Shown one piece after another: positions 1-14,800 of a stretch of 41,982 nucleotides of DNA. Every line of letters starts with the position of its first letter. The first letter of the stretch is position 1. The position numbers and the translations under genes were made by a program. Source of the DNA: Ectocarpus siliculosus (Eukaryota; Sar; Phaeophyceae; Ectocarpales; Ectocarpaceae). The DNA lies in NCBI GenBank assembly GCA_000310025.1, contig FN649739.1, positions 2,378,571 through 2,420,552 on the forward strand. Reading direction: 5' to 3'. The notes beneath the pieces were generated by a model. That model saw nothing but the letters and a program-made list of their open reading frames with translations, searched no databases and was not told the DNA's origin.

Positions 1-39
1 ATGCCTTGGGGGGGGGGGGGGGGGGGGAGGCGTACTCCT

Positions 40-185
40 ATGATTTGCATGCCTTAGCGGTGAGACCATTTCCTCGAGAGGACGGAGCTGGGGGGGGATA
101 TTCAGGTTTTGAATGTCTCCCCGAGAGGGCGATTGAACAATGTTCCCACAGGACCGATCACCGATGGCCCGGGCTCGAAAACGAC
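40..185. repeat. Dispersed repeat, copy 1
   Basis: This stretch shares several blocks with 4605-4792: the motif CCTCGAGAGGACGGA, a second CGAG...GACGGA-like block, and an almost identical end reading CCCACAGGACCGATCACCGA. The blocks are in the same order and orientation, so these are two diverged copies of one dispersed element. No coding sense was found. A poly-G run at 10-27 sits just upstream. From 186 to 416 I see nothing recognisable. Confidence 0.6.
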
Positions 186-416
186 TGCGCCAAGAGCTAG
201 AACCAAAAACAAAGGTCATTTTCCGATCCGCGTGAACCCTGACAGCAAAAAAAAGAAGAAAAGTTATTTACGTGCGAGGTTTCTCCTTGGAGGAACAAGC
301 GTAGACGACAAAAAACCGGTAGGCCAATCAAGACGGTCGGTTAGCTCGAGCGGTTCGACATCCGTGGTCCAACGTCTTGGTCTCTTCAGCCTGTCACACA
401 CCGAGGAGTTGTTATC

Positions 417-1118
417 GTTACATTTGTGTCATGGGGTTCATGTGTGACTTGATTGATTTCTTGCTAATCCGCCAAGTGCTTGGTGTCGGGTCGTTGGAGA
501 CATTGCTGGTAGATGGATAGGTGGCCGTGGTGGTGGTCATGTCCGAGCTGCTTGTTGGCGGATGACGTTGGTCATGTCCCCGGCTGGTTGATGGCCGTGG
601 ACATACATGTGAATGCCTCTTGCTGGGTCTGATTCCATGGACATGACCAAGACCATCAGACCAGAAAACAGTACCGTATGCGACACAAGATAACACACCC
701 TCTGGATCGATTTTCAAAACTCTATTTCTCGAAGCAGAAAGAGTCACAGCGTCGAAAACGGCGGCGTTCAATCCGTCTCGTCGAGAGCTTTCCGAAATAT
801 ATATCGTTTGGTTAATGCATCCTCTTCGTCGTGGCGTAGTCGAGCTATGAAAATCGGTCCAGGGGGTGTGTTATCTTGTGTCGTACAATGTACGGTAACC
901 AGACAGCAAGCAACAAAGCTTGAGCGACCCGACACCAAATAATTGGCGGGCGGATACATAGCAACAAAATGACATGACCATGAGCCAGCACGCAACACGG
1001 GCCATCTATCTACCAGCAAGCAATGCAGATTCAACGATCCCCGGCACCAAGGAGTTGGCGGATAGCAAGAAATCAATCATATCACATTTGTGGTAGCAAT
1101 CGTCACGACACAAATGCC
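417..1118. mobile_element. Foldback-type element with long inverted arms
   Basis: The left arm (about 417-760) and right arm (about 785-1118) are imperfect inverted copies. Matched pairs include GATTGATTTCTTGCTA near 460 with its complement near 1070, GGTGTCGGGTC near 484 with its complement near 930, and GACACAAGATAACACACC near 681 with its complement near 870. The outermost CATTTGTGTC at 420 pairs with GACACAAATG near 1108. No transposase is encoded inside; the open frames read across the arms and look incidental. It resembles a foldback or MULE-derived non-autonomous DNA element. No target-site duplication was recognised. It lies downstream of, or within the last intron of, the Rab gene. 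Confidence 0.6.
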
Positions 1119-1642
1119 ACCTTATAACGTCTACGTGCATCTCGGCGACAAAAACACGCACAAATAAATACGATCATGATGGCAATGAGGGGAATTCGTT
1201 TGGCAGCGATGAAGGAGGAGGAGAGGGAAACGGGAGGAAAAGACATGGACCAACAAGACACCAATCGAGGAGGGGATCATGGCGTGGAAGCAGCAGCAAG
1301 AGCTTCGAACCAGATGACCTTCCCCGCAACAAACGACGTAGGGCCAGAGAAGAACTGCTGAAAAATTGCTGTCAAAACGACGGTGAGAATGATGGTAATT
1401 TTCTGTTTTCAGCGGCACTGATTGCCATTTTCATTGGTCTGCGGGTAAGAGCGGTCGATGCCGCAGTAATAAAGACACACACAACACACAATACAACGTA
1501 TATTTTGGTCACTGAGCCGCGAGTGTGCTGATTTCCCTAGGAGACGAGAACGAACTCAAGCCAAGTACGAAGTAGATAGGCATGTTATGACTTATCCCTT
1601 GTCGTTTGTCCACCCATGAATGCGCCAAGCAACTTATTGGTC
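1119..1642. other. No recognisable feature (Rab18 3' side)
   Basis: I searched both strands here for the missing Rab18 C-terminal exon, which should begin by completing a split Ser/Arg codon and then encode a G5-type AK motif. I did not find it. No repeat or RNA gene was recognised. Confidence 0.4.
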
Positions 1643-1830
1643 TACAAAGGGGGCCCCTGTTTAGTGCCGGTTGAATAATGCCAATGCCCGGTATTGTGCC
1701 ATACGGTATACGGTGTTTTCGGCGGGCGCAGACAGAATTTCCAAGTCATTGTCAGTACTGCTGTGAATAGTGCCGGCGAATTTTCTGGGCACATGCCGGC
1801 ACTCAACAGGGACCCCACCCACTCTGCGTA
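1643..1830. mobile_element. MITE, pogo-related family, copy 1 (decayed)
   Basis: The left end reads GGGGCCCCTGTTTAGTGCCGG. The right end near 1792-1815 is its inverse, with CCGGCACTCAACAGGGACCCC. Internal sequence (for example GTGTTTTCGGCGGG and ATTTCCAAGTCATT) is shared with the better-preserved copy at 2797-2992. TA dinucleotides flank both ends. The short CCCTGTTTA core of the terminus is also shared with the large pogo-like element at 8984-11519, so this is probably a non-autonomous derivative or relative. It lies about 50 bp from the exon-5 donor of the Rab gene. Confidence 0.7.
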
Positions 1831-1879
1831 TTGCTTGTTGTGGCAGGACCATGACGTTCTTCTTTTCCGTGCTCCATAC

Positions 1880-7285
<5,406 letters not shown>

Positions 7286-7803
7286 GGTCTCGGAGGGAAG
7301 AACAAAAAAATGCTCAGCTCAGCCGCAACGCGCGCTCTCAGGCCGGGCCAAGTAACCTTGGTTGTTCCCTTCTCCCAGCGTCTGCTGGAACGTTTTGTCC
7401 GTTGCGGGGGGGTGTTGGTTGATGTCTGGTATGATAGCTCTTGGGTTCTGCTTGGTTGACCGGAAACAAATGCGCTCCCGCCGATGCTTCTCCCCCAGCC
7501 CAACCGCGGAGTGTGCTGGACGATGCTCGAGCAGCTACTGTTGTGGAAGTAATCTCCTCGCCTCTCCTTCGACAGACCAAACACGGACAACAGAGTGCGC
7601 TGTTCCGCTTGCAAACCAGCGGAGGGGACCGCCAGCTGAGAGGGTGCATGCACCCCCAAAATGGACGCGATCACGTCCAGGTATCCCCTTCAAGAGTTGC
7701 GTGCTGGCGAGGTGTGTCTAGGTGTGTCCCGTCGTGTAGCCAAGCACGACACTTCGCGCCGTATACAAACACATCAGCGCCTGACTGACCAGGGAAGGGA
7801 GAG
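7286..7803. promoter_or_regulatory. Divergent intergenic interval between Rab18 and SDHAF2
   Basis: The Rab18 start codon (7285, minus) and the SDHAF2 start codon (7804, plus) are separated by 518 bp with no gene between them. This head-to-head arrangement makes the interval the probable 5'UTR and promoter of both genes, possibly shared. No convincing TATA box or named factor site was identified. Confidence 0.5.
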
Positions 7804-10800
7804 ATGATGATTGCAGGGATGAAGGCGGTCGTTGCCCAGGCGGCGAGAATACCGGTAGCAACAATCAGATGCTGCGGAGGAGGCGAAGGTGCGGTGCGGT
7901 GCTACCGGCGACTCAGCACCGCCGCCGGCGGAGCGAAGGACTGGGAGGGAGAGAGGCAACCGGGGTCAGGTGGAGATGAGCTGCAGCGTGAGCTCACCCC
8001 AGAGGAGGTAAGCTGGAGTTATAAGGTAGTTCGGTGGAGACATGGGTCAATGCTAAAGCTGTTGACCCAATCTATGTATGTACTGCATATCTGCGAAAAC
8101 GACCGGTAAAGTGATAGGGCCGCTTCTAGTAGTTGCCAGTTGCCAGCAAGCGTGGGCATGAAAATAGAAAATCTGACGCTATGAATTCATTGCTATCTGT
8201 CTCAGACTCTTTTCTATGATAGAGATGGATTCGTTGTGTCATATTAAGAATATATATATATATATAGTATCGAGTCAGCAGCATCGCAGGAACAAAACAG
8301 GCAGCGGCGGACCTGCCCTACACGAGCACGGGCTTGCGTTGAGCAGCAAACTTATGGTGCCTAGTAGTGGCTACTGCTGTAGTAGCGAGGTGGCAAGCAA
8401 ACCCTGCCGACGGTTCTGCTTGGTTTCACACCTACCTCGAGATATGTAGTCCGCCTGCATCGCGCGGGTGTAACGGTCCATCACGCGCTCGGTGGTGTCC
8501 GATGGACCGCCTTTGCGCGATAAACAAGTTTATGAGGAAATAGAACAGGGAGGGGGGACGCAGACCGTATTCCCTAACCCTACCCCTAACCCAACTTCCC
8601 CGATTGCATACTTTATCCAACATGTTTGCTGGATACAATAAAACTGCGAAGGCTTGTGCTGTGTCCAATGCTATTTTTAAGTTTTATCCTCTGGGCTCTC
8701 CTCTATAGATGACGCTTGTTGTTGGTGTATGTATGGTCTTTCTGTGAGTTATGTATACTTTCTAAAAATAAAACTCGTCTCTGTTTCTGCTTCTTTTTTG
8801 TATACTCCGTATGGTGTACCACAAGAAGACTCTTGGGGGTGGGCGCTTGCCCCCCCCCCCCCCGCGATTTGCTGTTGGTGCATACTGCTGTGTGTGGTGC
8901 GTTGGTCAGCTGTATCCTTGTATCCTCGCAACCCCTCCCTCCTGGCTAGCCTCGTGTTCCTTGTTTGGCCCCCAAAAGCTGTACAGTAGAGGTCCCTGTT
9001 TAAGGCCGCCCTGTGACAGACGAAATAACCGGCCTTAAATAGGGCACCCGGCCTTATTGGGAACGGGTCTTGTTTAAGGCCGGTACCGGCCTTATAGAGG
9101 ATTGAGTTTTCCTCAATAAGGCCGATACCGGCCTTATTGAGGAATATTGATGCTGCACTCAAGCCTTTCGGGACGGTGGCGGGCCCCAACTTGTCTGAAG
9201 GCTCGCAGGAAGCACGCTATACATGAAAGATAAATATTGCCGCACAAGTCGTGACAAAAAATGATGTTGCATATTTCCAAATATGTATTACTTGCTGCCG
9301 CAGCTGACGTCAACAGAAAATATGTAGAAGTATATTAGAAGTATTTCACTTGGTACGTGCGAAGTACATACATATCTCATCGAGTGACACCCTCGTGAAG
9401 GTCGACAATAATACTGCCAATCCTGATCAGAATGAGAGGACGCCCACAGCAAAAAAAAGTCCGACGATCTGCACAACACAACAACCATGGAAAAATGCAC
9501 ATGTTGCACCGACTGACCAACTGGTGCTTACCCGTCGAACACAAAGTCGACACAAAAATCGAACAGCCCGACCTCTCCACCCCCAGATACACTAACAACG
9601 GCACACGAAAGTTGGAAATACAAGGATGAAACTGGACATGACACCGGACGCGTGAGAACCACACTCAACTGATGCCTCCCCCCTTGCGCCTATCGAGTCT
9701 ACAAAAATTGCCTCATGTCTGTCTGCCTCGTTGCCTTCGAACCATGCGCTGCGATCATTGCCATTTTGGCCTTCTGAATGTGGAAAGCGGCGTCATGGTT
9801 GCCGCTCCCCTCCGCTGCCGCCTCCAGAGCCCCGAAGTGCGACGAAAGTGCCTCGAACGCGGCAAGATACGTCCTCCTGGCTATGAGCTTCCACTGGATG
9901 CCGGTCTCGTCGACGTTGAAAATGTTCCTCGCCGGGTACTTCTCGCAAGCAGCGCGGACCTCCTCCATGCCCTCTTTGATGCGGTCGTGGTCGACGCTGC
10001 CGGCCGTCCCATGAAGTTTGTGGCTGTGGAGGTCGTTGCGCTTCACGAAGTTCTTGCTCCACTTGTCGCCAGCCTTGAAGTCCTCGAGCCTCTTCCTCAC
10101 GGAGTCAGTCGTTTTTTCCGAGCCCAACAGGGTGGCCTTGGCAGAGCGGCCGAACGATCGGATAACGTTGCGGGTGACGGTGTACTTCGCCATCCGCGCC
10201 TTGTTGACGAGGTCCAAAACTAAAGAATCCAACTGTACAAAGTCAGCAGCAAGCACCACAGGGTTCAAATCGGTGTGCGCGGGTTAGAACGGTACTGCTT
10301 TCACGGATGAATAATATCACAAAGTTACGCACCAGCACGAAAGTTCACGCCACCCTAGCCAAAATGCACATGCAGATAAAATGAGCAGTGGAAAAAAATG
10401 TGTATAAATTTAAATATGTTTGTGCCTTTTTTTGTCGTGTGTGGGTGGTGCATCAGATGAAAAATGTTCGTGGTGCTTCCAATGCAGTTGACCGCGCAAA
10501 GCATAATCTCCGTGCATAATCCAGACTGCTTTGGGGGGGGTCGCTATTTGCACACATGAAGCACTGCGATTTTTCTTGAAAGTGCGATATCAACCGCGTG
10601 TGGTACAAACGGCAGGCTGACAAAAAAAAAAAATCAACACCGAGTGGTACAATTCAGGCTGCAAAAAAAAAATCAATACATACTCTAGCATACCTCGGGA
10701 AAATCCCCCGCCCGAAGGTTCTTCCTTGAGGTGGCGCTGCTGCGAGTTTTGGCGGCCTGATTCTCTATCTTCGCCCGCTCGGCCTTGACGTTACGCACCG

Positions 10801-13800
10801 TGCGCTCCCCGCAGTTGAACTGCTCTGCGATCGACTTCTGCGTCCGCGTGCCCTTGTCCAGCAGACGTAGGATCTCCATCTTGGTGCCGATGTCCATCCG
10901 CGTCCGCGAACCAGTCATGTCCGGGTGGTTGGCTGGTTTCGTTTTTTTTGGTCTTGCCGTGTCTCCGCTCTCCGTGGCTGACCCTTTGCGCTTGCCCTTG
11001 CCAGCTGTGGAGCCCTTGCCAGCTGTGGAGGCATCACTAGCCTTTTGCTTTTGCTTGGAGGCAATGCACGCATAGCAGATGCGGGCGGTTTCGAACTCCG
11101 CATCTTGGTCTTGTTCCCCACACAGTCCGTGCAGTCTGCCGCCACACCCTCCGTGACATTGGTGGCCGTCAGGGGCTTCTGGCGTACGGTCTGGCAGTTG
11201 GCACAGTTCACCAGCCGCACAAGGCATGTGTGCCCCTACTGGTTGGGTCGGTAGGGGTATGCGCTAGGTATTGCTGTTGTGTAGATCTCTGGAGTGGTTG
11301 TGTTGCGGCTTGAATAATGCTGGCGAAGAACTGGGTGCGTCACACCAAAACCGGCCTTATATAGGGTGCGCGGATGCCCTAATAGGCCTTAAATAGGGAC
11401 TAACCCTGTTTAAGGCCTATGCGGCCTTAAAAAGGAAGGAAAGTGTGACAGACGATTTCACCGGCCTTAAAAAGGGCCACCGGCCTTAAATTTGCGGCCT
11501 TAAACAGGGACCTCTACTGTACCAGTATATTTCTGCTGCCGTTGTAACAACCAGGTAGTTACCCCTGAAGATACAGTAAAAAACAGCGCCGGCCTCCACC
11601 CGAAAAGAAACCTGACACTACTGTATCTTTCTATGTAGACCATGGCAGCCAGCCAACCTTGGGTGCGCCACTGCACACGCTCGGCAGGCAGCAAGCGGCT
11701 TTGGGCGCTATTATAGTACTCACCACCACCACCAACGACAACAAGCCTACTCACCACGGTACCTACCGCTTTGCATGTGAATGACTGCTACGCAATCTGA
11801 TCGACCCAAGGTTTTGCGGGTCGGTGCGCGCACCCAAGAGATGTGGAAGGACCACGTGGCCCTGACGACCGAGTTCCCGGACGCGAGCCTCCCCCCCGGC
11901 GGGCACGAAGCGTCCTCCGTGTCCCCCGACGCGGTACGCAGAAAGCGGCTCGTGTACAGGAGCAAGCAGCGAGGCTGGCTTGAGGTGAGTCCTTGTCACA
12001 GAACTGCCCCCCCCCCCCCCCCCCCNNNNNNNNNNNNNNNNNNNNNNNNNNNNNNNNNNNNNNNNNNNNNNNNNNNNNNNNNNNNNNNNNNNNNNNNNNN
12101 NNNNNNNNNNNNNNNNNNNNNNNNNCGGAAAAAAAAGCCCCGGCCTCCCCCCGAAAAAAAACCCGACCATTTTTTTTTTTTTTTTTTGGGCCAGGGGCCC
12201 CCCCCCACCTTGGGGGGGCCCCCGCACCCCTTTGGGGGGGCACAAAGGGGTTTGGGGGTTTTTTTTTTTTTTCCCCCCCCCCCCAAAGGAAAAAAACCTT
12301 TTTCCCCCGGGTCCTTCCCCTTTTGATTGGAAAGGGTGGTGCCCCATTTTTTCGCCCCAAGGTTTTTGGGGGGGGGGGGGCCCCCCCAAGAATTGGGAAG
12401 GGCCCCGGGGCCCCTGAGGCCGGGTTTCCGGGGCGGGGCCCCCCCCCCGGGGGGGCAGGAGGGTTCCCCGGTTTCCCCCCCCGGGGAAGCGAAAAAGGGG
12501 TTGTTTAACGGGACAAACCAGGGGGGGGGCCTTGGGGGGATTCTTTTTCCAAAAACCCCCCCCCCCCCCCCCCCCCCACCTCCTCCCCCCGCCGCCGTTT
12601 CACCCGTTCAGGAGCAAAATATGGTGGGTACGTATTCTCTACCGTACGAAGAACGGCATCTATTGTTTCTTCTTCCGTGTGTGGTGTAGGGAAGAACCTT
12701 TTGCTGGGCGCTTGGGGGCAAGGATTATTGTCATTGTGGCCGGCGGAGTCTGGCTGTTGGTAATGGAATTTTGAGAATCACGGCGAAAGGATGAAACTCG
12801 CTGCACTTGCGGTTACACCGCAACAGGCCGAACGGGTAACAAAAAATTAATTGGTCGGGAGAATCAAGATTTGTTCTCCGTGTGCCTAGAATGCGCCATG
12901 TTCGATCAATCGATTCGCCACTTTCACCACTGCTGTCCCCTTTTTCCCGAGTGGCCGTCGTTGTTTTCGTGCCGACTACTTGTCGTCGTCGTTGCCGCCT
13001 CTTGTTGTTGGTGTGTGCCCATCCAGGTTGACCTGCTGCTGGGCACGTGGGCGGAGAGGAACGTGGCCGGGCTCTCTGCGGCGGACATGGACAGCTACGA
13101 GGACATCCTCAATCTCGAAACCGTCGACATTTTCAACTTCATCACCGGCAACGCTGATCCTCCAGCCTTCGTGGACGCGCCCATGCTGGCGCGGTTACAG
13201 GTGCGCGAATGGTTTGGTTGCTGTCGTGTCCTGGCTGTGGTTGTTCAAGGGGTCGCGGTCTATGAAGAGAAAAGGTCCATCGCTTGTGTTTAGGCTTGTG
13301 CTCCGTAGTTTTATTGCGATTATCTTTTCTTCCACTCTTTTTTCAGTATAATAACCCAAATCGACGGTAAAACTCCAAGGCCATCGCCTACTGGAGCACA
13401 AGCCTACTGGCATTGCGAGAATGAAAATGACTACAAGAGTGGCTTGACGTAGGCACCACACCGTTTTCTGGGAACGGGCAAATACCCGAAAGGGGTTTTA
13501 TAGGGCGACCAGTTTGTCCAAGTTTCTGGTGTTGAAGATCCATTTTTTCATGATATGGCGTGACGAACAGCTATGTATAGTATGGCAGCTCAGCAGCCTC
13601 CCCAAGGACTTGCTGCTTGATTTAAGTAGGGGATAGGGGATGCGGGGTGGGGGTTGAGGTTAGGGAAACAGGGATGGGGAGACGAAGGGCCCCGTCTACT
13701 TCCGTCCTCGCGAAGGCGGTCCAGCTAAATAGATGCGTTGCCCCGAGCCCTTTCCCAGCGTGGGTGGGAGGGACCCTTGTGTGTGTGTGGTGTTTTGACG

Positions 13801-14800
13801 GGCGCTTTGCCTGCCCGTCAACAGAGTCGAAAGGTACCGGTGGCGAGGGCTCGATTTGTCGAAAGGGCGTCGCGCGCGCTTCGATGCGCCTCCTGCCTCT
13901 AGCCTGTGGACCGTGAATCGCCGAACGGTGGCCGCGGTAAATAGGTGGTGGCGGTTGCTGCGTTCGTTGTCCGGTCGGGGTTAGTTTTTTGTCGCCGGGT
14001 CAACGGGGGTAGGGTTCTATTTTGCGTCACGGCAACTGGAAACGTAATGATCGCCACGAAAACGACCTTGTCGAAAACAGAAAACAGAGCACAGCACACA
14101 CATCGTACGCATCGACTTATATCAGCGGTCTCTAGATGATTTGGAGCTTCGCTACCGCTGCTTGATGAAGCACCCTTGCTACTGCGGTATGCCACCAATT
14201 GCTCTGTTCAAGCCTCGCGTTTGTTTTAGGCGGCCGTAGCCCCATCTGAATGAATGATCTCCATCTTATTCCGACGGTGTGGTTTTGAGAGAGGCCTCAA
14301 CGGGAACCCCGGGGGAAAAAATCCACGCCTGCTGCGTGCCAAAAAAAAAAACTGCACGCCTGCTGCGTGTCCATCCGACTCCTCCGACCACCTGGCTACC
14401 AGCTACTGTAATAGCTTCCTCACGAGCAGTATGATCGCCCTCCAAACGAATCATCGCCCACATAGCAGCAGCACGCGTACGGTCAAAACTGGCGCACTTT
14501 AAATAAAGACACCTTTCCGGAAAACACATATTTTAAGGTCGGCGGGCGCTCTTCGCGCTTCGGGGAAGAGGCAGGGTAGGGGGTAGGCTTAGAGAAACTC
14601 CAGCGGTTCAAAAGCAGAGAGAGGTGGATACCGGCTGATGCCTGACAAGTTCTTCGCACCCCCCCTCCTGGCCTTCCTGCCTTTGCCCATATCGCGTGCA
14701 ACACTCCGTGACCTGTCAACAGGCGTACGTGAAATCGAACCCGTTGGGGCAGTCGCCGGCCAGCTACGCTTCGGCAAAGCGAGAGAGCAACCTCACCTGA
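7804..14800 (+). CDS. SDHAF2: Succinate dehydrogenase assembly factor 2 (Sdh5 family), mitochondrial
   Basis: SDHAF2/Sdh5 promotes covalent FAD attachment to the flavoprotein subunit of respiratory complex II in the mitochondrial matrix. Proposed exons: 7804-8007, 11811-11984, 13027-13200 and 14723-14800, all phase 0, giving about 209 aa. Exon 1 encodes an Arg/Ala-rich N-terminus without acidic residues up to CYRRLSTAA, a typical presequence. Exons 2-3 carry the family signature: RKRLVYRSKQRGWLE joined to VDLLLGTWAERN, then YEDILNLETVDIFNFITG and DAPMLARLQ. Exons 2 and 3 are secure. Linking exon 1 is inferred from phase and presequence; the exon-2 acceptor (after CCCAAG at 11810) is weak and an ATG at 11781 is an alternative start. 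The last exon (AYVKSNPLGQSP...NLT, stop TGA) fits the family tail, but an exon at 13347-13370 after a strong pyrimidine tract (YNNPNRR, stop) is an alternative end. Introns hold a pogo-like element and the assembly gap. Confidence 0.82.
8251..8266. repeat. (TA)8 microsatellite
   Basis: Eight TA units in the presumed first intron of SDHAF2. Confidence 0.9.
8430..8527 (-). other. Orphan exon-like fragment
   Basis: On the minus strand this reads as good-quality coding sequence with SRKGGPSDTTERVMD followed by RYTRAMQADYISR, and then a GTAGGT donor-like site. Composition is hydrophilic and unlike the surrounding intron. I do not recognise the family, and I found no partner exon on this strand nearby. 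It may be a captured gene fragment or a chance open frame. Confidence 0.25.
8984..11519 (-). mobile_element. Complete pogo-like (Tc1/mariner superfamily) DNA transposon
   Basis: The termini are inverted repeats: CAGTAGAGGTCCCTGTTTAA at 8984 and its complement ending CCTCTACTG at 11519. Both are flanked by TA (8982-8983 and 11520-11521), the expected target-site duplication. Subterminal regions (8998-9143 and 11348-11512) are packed with AAGGCCG/CGGCCTTA motifs in both orientations. They include a perfect 14-bp stem at 9111-9124/9129-9142, and both ends carry TGTGACAGACGA. The interior encodes a decayed CENP-B-type transposase on the minus strand. Total length is 2,536 bp. It lies in the presumed first intron of SDHAF2. 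The CAGT terminus and TA duplication are characteristic of pogo/Tigger elements. Confidence 0.9.
9699..11227 (-). pseudogene. Pogo/CENP-B-like transposase, frameshifted and truncated
   Basis: Two exons are proposed, about 11227-10694 and 10232-9699, with an in-frame GT-AG join. Exon 1 shows a Cys/His finger (CHGGCGG, LHGLCG, ICYAC) and a psq/CENP-B helix-turn-helix segment containing TKMEILRLLDKG and SIAEQFNCGERTVRNVK. Exon 2 contains a Tc5/CENP-B-like DNA-binding part (RLEDFKAGDKWSKNFVKRND) and the first catalytic motif of the DDE domain, NIFNVDETGIQW. Defects: an additional CANCQTVRQKPLTATN segment lies in another frame just upstream, consistent with a one-base loss near 11158-11163. After RRTYLA the sequence no longer resembles a DDE domain and stops, so the second and third catalytic acids are missing. 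The element is therefore probably non-autonomous. Confidence 0.82.
11522..11810. other. SDHAF2 sequence between pogo element and exon 2
   Basis: It contains a short plus-strand frame starting at ATG 11642 (24 codons, Arg-rich, ending TAG). That frame could mimic a presequence, but it lacks a clear donor joining it in frame to exon 2. Otherwise nothing was recognised. Confidence 0.4.
12026..12125. other. Assembly gap (100 N)
   Basis: Exactly 100 Ns preceded by a poly-C run, the usual placeholder for a gap of unknown size. It lies in SDHAF2 intron 2. Sequence on both sides indicates that the contigs actually overlap (next entry). Confidence 0.99.
12126..12578 (+). other. Low-quality false duplicate of 11585-12025
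   Basis: This stretch is dominated by homopolymer runs and is collinear with the sequence left of the gap, but with bases smeared into their neighbours. Matching pairs: GCCCCGGCCTCC with GCGCCGGCCTCC (11586), CACCTTGGG with AACCTTGGG (11657), CGCCCCAAGGTTTTTGGG with CGACCCAAGGTTTTGCGG (11802), and GAATTGGGAAGGGCC with GAGATGTGGAAGGACC (11837). Both copies end in a long C run. This is best explained as the unreadable end of a sequencing read from the same locus. Open frames crossing it, including ones through the Ns, are artefacts. Confidence 0.9.
12579..13026. other. SDHAF2 intron 2, distal part
   Basis: Normal-quality sequence resumes near 12590. It ends in a CCCATCCAG acceptor before exon 3. 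No element or RNA gene was recognised. Confidence 0.5.
13201..14722. other. SDHAF2 intron 3 (or intergenic)
   Basis: If the distal terminal exon is used, this is intron 3. It includes the alternative terminal exon 13347-13370. Several 60-100 codon open frames exist on both strands, but none shows a recognisable family. Confidence 0.4.

Larger units (their letters stand above)
8008..8983. other. SDHAF2 intron 1, proximal part
   Basis: Between the exon-1 donor (GAG|GTAAGC) and the pogo-like element. It holds an AT dinucleotide run (8251-8266), a minus-strand exon-like fragment (8430-8527), a short CCCTAA-rich patch near 8574-8590 too small to be telomeric, and a poly-C run near 8851. No other feature was recognised. 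Confidence 0.5.

Noticed and set aside
8574-8592. Telomere-like CCCTAACCCTACCCCTAACCC
   Set aside because: Fewer than four imperfect units in the middle of a gene; no support for a telomere or interstitial telomeric array.
11763-12508. Long open frames crossing the Ns on both strands (up to 208 codons)
   Set aside because: They run through unknown bases and homopolymer-smeared sequence that duplicates the left flank; they are artefacts.
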